From the NCBI RefSeq assembly GCF_034347425.1, contig NZ_CP133779.1, positions 1,240,001-1,304,000 on the forward strand: DNA of 64,000 bases. The letters are read 5' to 3'. The stretch comes from Undibacterium sp. CCC3.4. GTDB taxonomy: Bacteria > Pseudomonadota > Gammaproteobacteria > Burkholderiales > Burkholderiaceae_D. Position numbers and translations under genes: made by a program. The notes below the pieces were generated by a model. That model searched no databases. It saw only the letters and a program-made list of their open reading frames with translations, and was not told the DNA's origin. Positions 35,589 to 44,879 of this stretch are shown here, one piece after another (position 1 is the first letter of the stretch; each line of letters starts with the position of its first letter).

Positions 35589-37706
35589 ATGCCCTCTCCC
35601 ACCAAACCATGCTTTCCCGCCTTCGATGCGCGCGCCGACCGGCTCGATTTGCGCGATCGTCAGTATGCCCCCGGCTTGCGTGCCCTGCCCGGCGCTTTTC
35701 CCGATGCACTATGGATGAGTCAGAACATGCCGGCGTATTTAGCCGCCGGCCTGGTGCTCAATCAGGGTGCGGATGGTGCTTGCACCGGCTTCGGTTTGGC
35801 CGCGGTAATCAATTTATTATATTGGCGTCTCAATCCAGCGCAACCGCCCTGCAGCCCGCGCATGCTCTACCATTTGGCCAAGTTTTATGATGAGTGGCCG
35901 GGCGAAGACTATTCCGGTTCCAGCTGTCGTGGTGCCCTCAAGGGCTGGCATAAACATGGCGTCTGTCAAAGCCAGTTATGGCCCTACACGATCGCGCGCA
36001 ACGGCAGCGCACCGAACTGGGAAAGTGCACGCCCCGGCTGGGAAGCCGATGCCGAGAGCCGTCCGCTGGGCAGCTATTACCGTATCGACAAAAACAGCAT
36101 CAGCGATATACAGGCGGCGATCGTCGAGGCCGGTGCCGTGTATGTGTCAGGCAATGCCCACAGCGGCTGGGGTCTGCACCAATTCAAAGCCGATACCAGT
36201 GCGCCGCTACTCAGTCTCGAGCAATTACCGCTTATCCGCATCGAAGAGAAATCGATAGGCGGACATGCCTTTGCTTTCATCGGTTACACGGCCGACGGTT
36301 TCGTACTGCAAAATTCTTGGGGCCGTGACTGGGCGTATCAAGGCCTGGCGATACTCAGTTATGCCGACTGGCTGGCTTCGGCCACCGATGCCTGGGCGGT
36401 CGGACTCGGTGTGCCGGAGCGACATCTCGACAGCGCCAACGAAGACGCTGGCCCGAATGATGGCGTGCCGGCTTTGCGCCGACAAAGCTTACAAGCCTAT
36501 GCACGTGCGCGCAGCAAGCGACGCGGGGCGCTCAACACCGATCAGGCATATGCGCAGACCGTGGTGATCGATAATAATGGCGCGGCCGTTCAAAGGCTAC
36601 TGGCATTTGCCGATGCTGCCGCCGCCACCCGCCATATCGCTCACACTGCGCCCTTGGCCTGGTACCGACAACAAGCGCAAGCGACACCGCTGCGGCTGGT
36701 GCTGTATGCACTCGGCGGCTTGGGCGATGAAGCAAGTTCGCTCGACGATGTCGCGCGTTTGGCACCGTATTTTCTGGCCAACGGCATGTATCCGCTGTTC
36801 CTGTGTCCGCTCAATGGTTTGAGCGATGCGATTGTGTCGCTGTTGCGCGCCGAATTCGGCAGCGACACGCCGCCGCACTCAGTGGCGGAACGTCAAGCGC
36901 AAGACAGCAGTATCGAGGCCTATGCCGAAAGCAGCGGCGGCAAAGCCCTGTGGATACAAGTCAAACAAGCGGCACAACAAGCTGCGCTCAACGATACGCC
37001 GCCGCGCGCCTTGTATGCGCTGGCCAAAGCATTGCAGCAGTTGCAAAAAGATTGTGCCGGTAGTTTGGAAATCCATTTGATCGCGCATTCTGCCGGTGCC
37101 CATTTGTGCGGCTGGCTGCTCGACTTGCTCAAATTTTCAGCACCGAAAACCTGTACCCTGTATGCCCCGGCCTGCAGCATAGCCTTCGCCAATCAACACT
37201 TTTTACCAGCGCTGATCAGCGGCACACTGGCGCGTGAAAATTTCCATCTGCATGTGCTCGCCGATACGCTGGAGCAGCACGATGAAGTCGCTGGGCTCTA
37301 CCATCAATCATGGTTGTATCTGATCGCACGCAGCTTGGAAAACCGCCACAAAACCCCCTTGCTAGGCATGGCTTGCAGTGTCGATGCCGATTTTCTGAGC
37401 GCGCTCGGCGGCCACCCGGCACAATGGAATCACAGCGAATTGGCGGCACTGCGCAAGTGGCAGCACCATTACTGGGATGGTAAAACCGTACGCGGCTTTG
37501 CGACTGGGAGTAAGCCGCTCAGTCGTGCCCACAGCAGTACCCTGCATGTGCAGCAACAAGCCATTGTCAACAGCGGCCACCATACGCTGCGCGCCAGCCA
37601 TACCAGCTTCGATCGCGATATCCTCACCGTCACGGCGACGCTGCGCCGTATCGCCGGACTCAAAGCCAGCCAGCCACTACCCTGCCCGGTCGACGATTTG
37701 TCGTGA
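35589..37706 (+). CDS. Fusion of papain-like (C1) peptidase and alpha/beta-hydrolase
   Basis: This 705-residue protein has two enzyme domains. Residues 1-280 form a papain-like peptidase with Gln59 and Cys65 (NQGADGACTGFGLA), His227 (GGHAFAFIGY) and Asn243 (QNSWGRDW), so the full catalytic set is present. Residues 370-690 look like an alpha/beta-hydrolase: nucleophile Ser502 in IAHSAGAH, and a candidate histidine in ASHTSFD near the C-terminus. There is no signal peptide, propeptide or membrane segment, so it may be cytoplasmic or exported by another route. It follows the parvulin gene by 119 bases and ends at a strong terminator. ATG 35589 follows GGAAC. Substrates unknown. Confidence 0.8.
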   Translation: MPSPTKPCFPAFDARADRLDLRDRQYAPGLRALPGAFPDALWMSQNMPAYLAAGLVLNQGADGACTGFGLAAVINLLYWRLNPAQPPCSPRMLYHLAKFYDEWPGEDYSGSSCRGALKGWHKHGVCQSQLWPYTIARNGSAPNWESARPGWEADAESRPLGSYYRIDKNSISDIQAAIVEAGAVYVSGNAHSGWGLHQFKADTSAPLLSLEQLPLIRIEEKSIGGHAFAFIGYTADGFVLQNSWGRDWAYQGLAILSYADWLASATDAWAVGLGVPERHLDSANEDAGPNDGVPALRRQSLQAYARARSKRRGALNTDQAYAQTVVIDNNGAAVQRLLAFADAAAATRHIAHTAPLAWYRQQAQATPLRLVLYALGGLGDEASSLDDVARLAPYFLANGMYPLFLCPLNGLSDAIVSLLRAEFGSDTPPHSVAERQAQDSSIEAYAESSGGKALWIQVKQAAQQAALNDTPPRALYALAKALQQLQKDCAGSLEIHLIAHSAGAHLCGWLLDLLKFSAPKTCTLYAPACSIAFANQHFLPALISGTLARENFHLHVLADTLEQHDEVAGLYHQSWLYLIARSLENRHKTPLLGMACSVDADFLSALGGHPAQWNHSELAALRKWQHHYWDGKTVRGFATGSKPLSRAHSSTLHVQQQAIVNSGHHTLRASHTSFDRDILTVTATLRRIAGLKASQPLPCPVDDLS

Positions 37707-37715
37707 CGAAAAAAA

Positions 37716-37746
37716 ACCGCCGGCGTACTGCCGGCGGTTTTTTTTC
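37716..37746. terminator. Bidirectional terminator
   Basis: AACCGCCGGC and GCCGGCGGTT pair across a five-base loop with A- and T-tracts. It separates the convergent protease fusion and helicase genes. Confidence 0.92.
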
Positions 37747-37780
37747 AGCGAGCGACTTGTTAGCTCACTTATTTGCTCAC

Positions 37781-40099
37781 TTATTTGCTCGGTTTGCGAC
37801 GGGTAGTGCCACTGTCTTTATCAAACTTCGATGGACGGCCGTTGGAGAATTTACCGGCCGGTTTGCCGCCGGCTTTTTCCATCACACGACGGTCGCCGCC
37901 GGTTTGCTTGGCACCGGAAGGAAAGCCTTGCGCCACACCGCCACTCGACGGTTCGCCGGTGGCAGTGATTTTGATCTGCTTACCAGCGACCCACACGCCT
38001 TTGAGTTGCGTGAGCAATTCATCCGGCATACCAACCGGCAAGTCGAGCGTGCTGTAGGTATCAAAGATATCGATGCGGCCGATGTACTTGGCTTCCATAC
38101 CGGCTTCGTTGGCGATCGCACCGACGATATTGGCTGGGGTCACCGTGTCGGCTTTACCGACTTCGATACGATAGGTTTGCATAGGCACGCTGACTTTCGG
38201 CTTGCCCTTGTCTTTTTTCGGCTTGGCCGACAATTCTTCCTGCTCTTCGCTGTCGGGCGTGCGCACGGCACGGTCGACCACTTGGTTCAGACGGCTGCTT
38301 GGCGCGGCATCGCTGCGGCTTGGACGCGGTGCCTCGCTGCGTGCTGGGCGTGCAGCGGCCGGAGCGGCGGCACCGGCGCGTTCGGCACTGATGCGCAGCG
38401 ACTGACCGGCTACGCGTACTGATTTCAAATGGTCAAGCATGTCGGACGGTAAATTGTCCGGCAAATCGAGGATAGTGTAATCATCGTAAATATCGATGCG
38501 ACCGATGAATTTGGATTCGATATTGGCTTCATTGGCAATCGCACCGACAATATTGCCCGGTTTGACACCATGCTCATGACCGACGGCGATGCGGTAAGTT
38601 TGCATGCCTGGTTCGGCCGAGCGCGGGCTGTGCTCACGGCGTACGCCACGTTCTTCCCGTTCAAAACTGCGTTGTGGACGGTCACCACGATCGCCACGAT
38701 CGCCACGATCACTGCGTTCGACACGGGCCGGACGCTCATCGCGCCAGCTGTCGTCACCGCGGGTATCACGACGGTTTTTGTCGAGCAGCAGCGGTTCATC
38801 GCCGCGTGCCATTTTTGCCAATGCAGCGGCAATTTCAACCGCTGGAACATTTTGTTCGCGTTCGAAATCTTCGATCAAGGAAGTGAATTCTTCCAAGCCA
38901 CCCTGTGCCAGCGTGGCCGTGATCTGATCCTTGAAACGGGCGATACGAACATCGTTAACCGTTTGGATAGTCGGCAATTCCAGCGGTGACACCGGTTGAC
39001 GGGTAGCCCGTTCGATCGCCTTCAAGAGATTTTTTTCACGCGGCGTGATGAACAATATCGCCTCACCACTGCGACCGGCGCGGCCGGTACGACCGATACG
39101 GTGGGTATAGCTTTCCGGGTCCGATGGCACGTCATAGTTGATGACGTGGCTGATGCGCTCAACGTCGAGACCGCGCGCGGCGACGTCGGTGGCGACCAGA
39201 ATATCGATCTTGCCGTCTTTGAGTTGTTGAATCGTGCGTTCGCGCTGCTGTTGGTTCAAATCGCCATTGATGGCGGCGACCGAGAAGCCACGGGCATTGA
39301 GTTTCGAAGCCAATTCTTCCGTACCGAGCTTGGTGCGCGAAAAAATAATCATGCCGTCGAAAGTTTCGGCTTCCAAAATGCGCGTCAAGGCGTCGAGCTT
39401 GTGCATGCCGCTGACGAGCCAATAACGCTGACGAATATTGTCGGCGGTACCGGTTTTGGCAGCGATCGTGACTTCGGCCGGCTGGTTCAAATAAGTCTGG
39501 GCGATGCGCTTGATGGCCGACGGCATGGTGGCCGAGAACAAGGCGGTTTGACGGCCTTCCGGTGTTTCTTGCAAAATGCGTTCGACATCGTCGATGAAAC
39601 CCATGCGCAGCATTTCATCGGCTTCGTCGAGCACCAAGGTTTTGATTTTTGACAGATCGAGCGAACCTTTGTCAAGATGGTCAATCACCCGACCCGGAGT
39701 ACCGACGACGACGTGTACACCACGGCGCAGCGCCGATAATTGTGGACCATAGCTTTGACCACCGTAAATAGGCAAAACGTGAAAGCCGGGGATGTGACGC
39801 GCATAGGTTTGAAACGCCTCAGCCACTTGGATAGCCAATTCACGCGTCGGTGCCAACACCAGCGCTTGTGGCGTGGTTTGGTTGATATCGATACGCGACA
39901 AAACCGGCAAGGCAAACGCCGCGGTCTTGCCGGTGCCGGTTTGCGCTTGGCCGAGAACGTCACGGTTAGCCAACAAAAGTGGGATGGTTTCGGCCTGGAT
40001 AGGCGATGGGGTTTCATAACCGACGTCTTGCAAGGCGCGCAATAATGGCGCACTCAATTGCAAATCGGAAAAGGAAATCGGGGAAGTAGATTCAGACAT
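37781..40099 (-). CDS. DEAD-box RNA helicase with two DbpA-type RNA-binding domains
   Basis: This 772-residue protein has the complete helicase core: Q motif, AQTGTGKT (Walker A), DEAD, SAT and the HRIGRTGRAG motif, within residues 1-380. After a basic Arg/Asp-rich linker (about 440-515) there are two related RNA-binding domains of about 75 residues, each opening with MQTYRI-x-VG and containing NIVGAIANEA and a YIGRIDI-like strand. DeaD/CsdA from E. coli is similar but has one such domain. The C-terminus is Gly/Lys-rich. Likely roles are ribosome assembly and RNA unwinding in the cold. ATG 40099 (MSESTSPISFSDLQ) is the family-like start. Confidence 0.88.
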   Translation of the reverse strand: MSESTSPISFSDLQLSAPLLRALQDVGYETPSPIQAETIPLLLANRDVLGQAQTGTGKTAAFALPVLSRIDINQTTPQALVLAPTRELAIQVAEAFQTYARHIPGFHVLPIYGGQSYGPQLSALRRGVHVVVGTPGRVIDHLDKGSLDLSKIKTLVLDEADEMLRMGFIDDVERILQETPEGRQTALFSATMPSAIKRIAQTYLNQPAEVTIAAKTGTADNIRQRYWLVSGMHKLDALTRILEAETFDGMIIFSRTKLGTEELASKLNARGFSVAAINGDLNQQQRERTIQQLKDGKIDILVATDVAARGLDVERISHVINYDVPSDPESYTHRIGRTGRAGRSGEAILFITPREKNLLKAIERATRQPVSPLELPTIQTVNDVRIARFKDQITATLAQGGLEEFTSLIEDFEREQNVPAVEIAAALAKMARGDEPLLLDKNRRDTRGDDSWRDERPARVERSDRGDRGDRGDRPQRSFEREERGVRREHSPRSAEPGMQTYRIAVGHEHGVKPGNIVGAIANEANIESKFIGRIDIYDDYTILDLPDNLPSDMLDHLKSVRVAGQSLRISAERAGAAAPAAARPARSEAPRPSRSDAAPSSRLNQVVDRAVRTPDSEEQEELSAKPKKDKGKPKVSVPMQTYRIEVGKADTVTPANIVGAIANEAGMEAKYIGRIDIFDTYSTLDLPVGMPDELLTQLKGVWVAGKQIKITATGEPSSGGVAQGFPSGAKQTGGDRRVMEKAGGKPAGKFSNGRPSKFDKDSGTTRRKPSK

Positions 40100-40313
40100 G
40101 GCGATGCTCGCTCGTTCGCTCGAATCGCAGGATGCGACAAGATTTGGGGTGTAGTTTACTCTGTTGTCATGCGCAACGGGAGAAAGTCGGGCCCGGAGTG
40201 CGCAAAAATTAAGCAAAACGATTAATAGCGGTGGCAAATCATGTCGGAATACTACCTTCGCTGGCTATTTTTCCTTGTGATGAGCGTTTTTTTCCATTCG
40301 CGATCGCCGCATT

Positions 40314-41246
40314 TCATGCAAAGCCGCGCAAACCTTGCAAGCCGCCGGTATGGATCGCCAGCAGCCGCGTGCCGCGACGGAAATAGCCGGCGTGGCACAG
40401 CACATGCAGGGCATACAGCATTTTTCCGGTGTAGACCGGTTCGATCAGGATGCCGGTTTCGGCTTCGAAGCGCTGACAAAATGCCAGCAGCGCGGCGCTG
40501 GTTTTGGCGTAGCCGCCGTGGTGAAAAGTAGTTAGCAAGCGGTAGTTCGGATAGGCCGGATAGCCGGCTTCAAGTAGCAAGCGCGCCATTTCAGCATGCA
40601 AGTAATGGGCATTTTTTAATACCGCCACAGCGAGCACCGCACTGTGCCCCTGCAAACCGGCCAGCACGCCGGCCGTGGTCGCGCCGCTGCCGCAAGCCAG
40701 CGCCACCACCTCGGGCAAAAAACCGAGCTGGGCCTGGGTTTCTGCTACCAATTCGGCCACTCCATGCAGGGCCGCGGCACTGCTGCCGCCTTCCGGCAGC
40801 CAGTGGTAAGCACTGGCATCGGCCGGCACATGCCGACGCCAAGCCTCGGCCTCGGAGCGCAAAGCGCGGTAGCCGAGGCGATCGACGAAATGAATTTGCA
40901 TGCCGAGGGCGCGACAATCATCGAGCATGGCGCTGTGCATGCCAGCTTGGCCGCGGATGAGTGCGCTCGACGCTAAGCCGGCCGCCGCCGCCGCATGGGC
41001 GAGCGCGTGGATGTGATTGGACCACAAGCCGCCCATGCTGACTAAATGAGCCGGCTGCCCGGCCAAGGCCTGCAGTGGAAACTTCAGCTTGCGGAACTTA
41101 TTGCCCGACACCTGAGGATGTAATAAATCGTCGCGCTTGATCCACAATTGCAGTTGCGGGAACAGGCTACTGACGATGCGCTGGCAAGGTGAGGCAGCGG
41201 GAGCGGAGAAGAGCATGCGTTGACGGCTGACAAATGGTAAAGTCAT
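40314..41246 (-). CDS. PLP-dependent D-cysteine desulfhydrase / ACC-deaminase-like enzyme
   Basis: The product (about 310 residues) has the fold-type II PLP motif IKRDDLLHPQVSGNKFRKLK, whose NK lysine binds the cofactor, and the segments SMGGLWSNHIHALAHAAAA and ALACGSGATTAGVLAGL for the phosphate. This family includes D-cysteine desulfhydrase and 1-aminocyclopropane-1-carboxylate deaminase, and the exact substrate is not decided by sequence alone. The start is uncertain (ATG 41273, 41246 or 41216). It is divergent from the GGDEF gene. Confidence 0.8.
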   Translation of the reverse strand: MTLPFVSRQRMLFSAPAASPCQRIVSSLFPQLQLWIKRDDLLHPQVSGNKFRKLKFPLQALAGQPAHLVSMGGLWSNHIHALAHAAAAAGLASSALIRGQAGMHSAMLDDCRALGMQIHFVDRLGYRALRSEAEAWRRHVPADASAYHWLPEGGSSAAALHGVAELVAETQAQLGFLPEVVALACGSGATTAGVLAGLQGHSAVLAVAVLKNAHYLHAEMARLLLEAGYPAYPNYRLLTTFHHGGYAKTSAALLAFCQRFEAETGILIEPVYTGKMLYALHVLCHAGYFRRGTRLLAIHTGGLQGLRGFA

Positions 41247-41306
41247 ATTGTACGCGCCGCATCGGCGTGGCAAATGGTTTATCCTGTAACCACGAATGGA
41301 GAGGAC

Positions 41307-41978
41307 ATGCCGGCAGATTCAGAGCAAGATCAGCCCTTGGTCAACGCCAGACAGCAGTTGTCGCTGTTAATCAAGCAAATCAAGGAAACCGGCCGGCAAG
41401 ATAACTTGCTGCCGACGCTGGAAACCGTGCTCACGCAACTCGAGGGGCTGGCGCAGCACGATCATCTGACCGGGGCACTCAATCGGCGCACCCTGCTCAA
41501 TATGCTCGATGGTGAACTGGCGCGCTCTTACCGCACCGGCCACACATTTTCCTTTGCCGTCATCAGTGTCGATGGTCTCGAACTGATTTTGGAACAACAT
41601 GGTCAGGCCGTGGCGCGCACGGTACTGCAATTGCTGGGCAAAGAAGCCTTGACCATGCTGCGCACACTCGATTCTTTCGGCCGCGTGGCGGCCAATGAAT
41701 TCGCGATTGTCATGCCGACCACTTGGCTCGAACAGAGCATGAAGGCGATCGCGCGCTTGAAACAACGCGTCGCCGCGCTCGATTGGGATAGCGTGGCAGC
41801 GGGACTGGTAATCACGTTTTCCACCGGGCTGACCACGAATGTCATCAAAGACACGCCGGAAACCATGCTACAACGAGCCAATACCGCGCTGGCTCAAGCC
41901 AAGTCCGGCGGGCCCGACCGTATCGTCGAAGCCGAAGCGCCGATGCCGCATTACGACCCGAACGCAGCCGACAACTGA
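41307..41978 (+). CDS. Degenerate GGDEF-domain protein
   Basis: From ATG 41307 (GGAGAGG upstream) the product is 223 residues: a short helical N-terminus (about 1-50), then a GGDEF fold beginning HDHLTGALNRRTLLN. The signature GGDEF is changed to AANEF (residues 128-132). The first metal-site Asp (SVDGLELI) is kept. Loss of both glycines and the Asp implies no diguanylate cyclase activity. Such domains often bind nucleotides or proteins instead. No sensor domain or EAL domain is attached. Confidence 0.85.
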   Translation: MPADSEQDQPLVNARQQLSLLIKQIKETGRQDNLLPTLETVLTQLEGLAQHDHLTGALNRRTLLNMLDGELARSYRTGHTFSFAVISVDGLELILEQHGQAVARTVLQLLGKEALTMLRTLDSFGRVAANEFAIVMPTTWLEQSMKAIARLKQRVAALDWDSVAAGLVITFSTGLTTNVIKDTPETMLQRANTALAQAKSGGPDRIVEAEAPMPHYDPNAADN

Positions 41979-41980
41979 GT

Positions 41981-42859
41981 TCAAGTGCCGCGCTCTGGCG
42001 TAGCCGGAGCAAACACCACCAACCAGGTTGCCAGCACCACCGCTGCGCAGCCGAACAAGGTGCTCGGCGCGATCGTTTCACCGAGAAACAGCGCGCTCCA
42101 CAATAAGGCAAACAAGGGAATCAGAAAGGTGACCGTCAGTGCCTTGCTCGGGCCAAGATCGCGCAACAAGCGGAAATACAAGGGATACGCGGCGGCGCTG
42201 CACAATAAAGCCAAGGCCACCGCCGCCAGCAAGACCAGCGAGCTGACCGTGCCTGTGACGCTGGCGAGCGGGAAGAATGGCAGCAGAACGATGGCCGCCC
42301 CGAGCTGTGAACCACTGGCCATTTGCATGGCACTGATACTGCCCGAGATTTTTTTCGAATAAATACCGGCCAAGGCATAGCAAATCGTCGCACCGACACA
42401 GGCAAAGACGGCCAACAACAATTCTCGGCTCATGGCGACCGGCCCGAGCCTGACTAATAAGGCGACGCCAGCGACACCGACCGCCATGCCGAGCAATTTC
42501 CGCCCGCTCAGACGCTCGCCGAGCCAGAGCGCACCGCACACAGCACCCCACAGCGGACTGGTGGCGTTGACAATGGCCGAATACCCGGCCGGCATATGCA
42601 TGGCCGCATACGCATACAGCGCCACCGGCAGCGCCGAGTTGACCGTACCCAGCAGCAGCAAAGATTGCCAATGCACGCGCCAACCGGTGGCGCGCTGGCT
42701 GAACCACATCAGCAACAGCAAGGCCAGACCAGCCAGCCCGACCCGGATTTCCGAGGTCCAAAAGACCCCCAACACCGGCGCGGCGACGCGCATGAATAAA
42801 AATGAGGCACCCCAAATGGCGGCCAAACTCAGAAGACGGATTACATCACTGCTGCGCAT
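41981..42859 (-). CDS. EamA/DMT-family transporter
   Basis: This 292-residue protein has ten hydrophobic segments in two EamA repeats. The first repeat contains LAAIWGASFLFMRVAAPVLG and the second PSKALTVTFLIPLFALLWSALFLGE. Members export metabolites or amino acids, but the substrate is not predictable here. It converges with the GGDEF gene two bases away. Confidence 0.85.
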   Translation of the reverse strand: MRSSDVIRLLSLAAIWGASFLFMRVAAPVLGVFWTSEIRVGLAGLALLLLMWFSQRATGWRVHWQSLLLLGTVNSALPVALYAYAAMHMPAGYSAIVNATSPLWGAVCGALWLGERLSGRKLLGMAVGVAGVALLVRLGPVAMSRELLLAVFACVGATICYALAGIYSKKISGSISAMQMASGSQLGAAIVLLPFFPLASVTGTVSSLVLLAAVALALLCSAAAYPLYFRLLRDLGPSKALTVTFLIPLFALLWSALFLGETIAPSTLFGCAAVVLATWLVVFAPATPERGT

Positions 42860-42941
42860 GCATTGCTTTCAAAAGTAACAGAAGCAGAGCATAACAAATT
42901 GGCCAACAGCGCGCTGGCCGATTCCGGCCAGCCAATTGCAA

Positions 42942-43379
42942 TTACTGCACCGCCCCGGCATTGTCGGGCGCATCAGCGGCGAGCGGCGCGACCATGGCGG
43001 CACGCTGCTGCTTGGCGATACGCACGATGGTATTGCGGATCGCTGTCAATACCGCGACGGAATTGAAAGGTTTGACGATGAAGCCGTGTACGCCGCGTTC
43101 TTGCGCCGCCTGCAAAATGCTGGCATCAATTTTGGATGACACCATGAACAACAGCGCTTTCGGCAATTCGCCGCGCAGCTGGTCGATCACCGCCATGCCA
43201 TCGGCCGCAACTTCACCGACATCGATGCAAATGATTTGCGGCTTGAGTTTGATGATGCGCGCCAAACTGGCCGGTGCCAGATTGGCGTCGCCGACCACTT
43301 CGTGGCCACCGTTATTGAGAACGGAGGTGAGTAAGTTGCGGGCAACCGCATTGGCATCCAAGATAACTGCTCTGAGCAT
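42942..43379 (-). CDS. Stand-alone response-regulator receiver protein
   Basis: From ATG 43379, preceded by AGGTT, the product is 145 residues. A receiver domain is visible with phosphoacceptor Asp53 (IICIDVGE), the VSS switch segment and Lys near 101 in IVKPFN. The acidic pair usual at strand 1 is reduced to one Asp (ILDANAV), which may weaken Mg binding. No output domain follows, only a short Ala-rich tail. No histidine kinase is adjacent. The longer frame to 43457 is not supported. Confidence 0.82.
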   Translation of the reverse strand: MLRAVILDANAVARNLLTSVLNNGGHEVVGDANLAPASLARIIKLKPQIICIDVGEVAADGMAVIDQLRGELPKALLFMVSSKIDASILQAAQERGVHGFIVKPFNSVAVLTAIRNTIVRIAKQQRAAMVAPLAADAPDNAGAVQ

Positions 43380-43485
43380 AGGTAACCTGTTAAGTGGTGT
43401 CCCTTGCATCATAATGCAATTTATTGCGCAGAGGGAAAAAAGCAGGCGGCGTCGCAACGCCGCCCACTCACACCAGGTATCTCAG

Positions 43486-44811
43486 CTACAGCGTGCGCTG
43501 CGCGCGCGCCGGCCGTATGGTCCAGGCCAACAGTAAGCCAGCCAACAGATACAGGGTGATCACCAGATACAAAGCCGGTGCCACGCTGCCGCTGCGCGCG
43601 GTGATCATGCCGGTTGCCACCGGGCTAGCGGCCGCGCCCAGCATGCCCAAGCTGGTGATGAGACCGATGCCGACGGCACTGGAATTTTTCGACAGGTATT
43701 CAGTGACGATGGTGATGAACAATGGCGTCGTCGCGGCCACACCAACGCTGGCGATCGACATGCCAAGCAAGGACATCGTCAAGTTGCCGATCGACCAAAT
43801 CGTGATCAACAAGCCGATCGCGGCAATGCCGATGCTGCCGACAAAATGCCAGCGCCGTTCGCGTTGGCGGTCGGAATGGCGGCAAATCAGCACCATGCCG
43901 AACATACCACACAGATTAGGAATCGCCGCGTACCAGCCGATCAGCACCATATCGTGTACGCCCCAACTTTTGATCAGCGAGGGCAGCCAAAATACCATGG
44001 CATAGGTGGCACCGATCTTGAGAAAATTCACCAGCGCGAGCAAATACACTTTCGGGTCGCGCATCAGGTCGCGGTTACCACTGTGGCGGCCGCTGGCAAT
44101 CGCGCTCTGGTCGCGCGCTACTTGCTCGCCCAACCAATGTTTTTCTGCCGCAGTCAACCAACTGGCCTGGCTTGGTTTGTCATCGAGATAGTAGTAGGCG
44201 ATCACCCCGAGAAACACCGCTGGTAAGCCTTGTAAAACGAACAGCCACTGCCAGCCGGCGTAGCCATAGGTGCCGTTGAAGTATTTTAAAATACTGCCGC
44301 ACAAGGGGCCGGCCAACACGGTTGACGCCACCGCGGCGGCACCGAAGATCGCCATCGCCTTACCGCGCTGAGACGAAGGGTACCAGTAAGTAAAATACAG
44401 CACCACGCCGGGGAAAAACCCGGCTTCAAACACCCCAAGCAAAAAGCGCATGACGTAAAATTCGGTCGGGGTAGAGACGAACATCATGCCGGCAGCGACC
44501 AAGCCCCAGCAAGTCATGATGCGCAACAGCGTTTTGCGCAAGCCGATTTTTTCCAACAAGAGATTACTCGGCACTTCGCACAAAAAATAACCGATGAAGA
44601 AAATCCCGGCACCGAGACCATACACGGCGTCGCCGAACGGTAGGGTGGCTTTCATTTGTAGCTGTGCATAGCCGATGTTGATGCGGTCCAGGCAGGCGAC
44701 GAGATAGCAAATCATCAGCAACGGCAGCAAGCGCCAGTGAATGCGCCGATATAAGTCGGCGCTGGCCTGAGACGAGAGCGGCGGCGCGCTGTGCGTTAAG
44801 GAGGTGGTCAT
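43486..44811 (-). CDS. MFS transporter, anion:cation symporter family
   Basis: This 441-residue protein has twelve hydrophobic segments. It carries the ACS signature near helix 1 (YLVACLDRINIGYAQLQM), and the conserved LLGVFEAGFFPGVVLYFTYWYPSSQRGKA. ACS carriers import organic acids, phthalate-like or tartrate-like anions, and pantothenate-like compounds. It is the last gene of a three-gene minus-strand cluster with an amidohydrolase and a porin, so the substrate is probably a carboxylated product of that pathway. Confidence 0.85.
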   Translation of the reverse strand: MTTSLTHSAPPLSSQASADLYRRIHWRLLPLLMICYLVACLDRINIGYAQLQMKATLPFGDAVYGLGAGIFFIGYFLCEVPSNLLLEKIGLRKTLLRIMTCWGLVAAGMMFVSTPTEFYVMRFLLGVFEAGFFPGVVLYFTYWYPSSQRGKAMAIFGAAAVASTVLAGPLCGSILKYFNGTYGYAGWQWLFVLQGLPAVFLGVIAYYYLDDKPSQASWLTAAEKHWLGEQVARDQSAIASGRHSGNRDLMRDPKVYLLALVNFLKIGATYAMVFWLPSLIKSWGVHDMVLIGWYAAIPNLCGMFGMVLICRHSDRQRERRWHFVGSIGIAAIGLLITIWSIGNLTMSLLGMSIASVGVAATTPLFITIVTEYLSKNSSAVGIGLITSLGMLGAAASPVATGMITARSGSVAPALYLVITLYLLAGLLLAWTIRPARAQRTL

Positions 44812-44879
44812 GGTAGTGTTTTCTTAAAAGCGGAATCAAAAAGGCGCACCGTGCCGCGGTGACAGGTGGCCCGGGAACA

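Noticed and set aside
37703..38422. 239-codon plus-strand frame opposite the helicase C-terminus
   Set aside because: Antisense shadow of the duplicated RNA-binding domains, whose family match is clear.
42078..42815. 245-codon minus-strand frame overlapping the EamA transporter in another frame
   Set aside because: Same-strand alternative frame with Gly/Arg/Ala-rich composition. The transporter frame has the proper membrane pattern.
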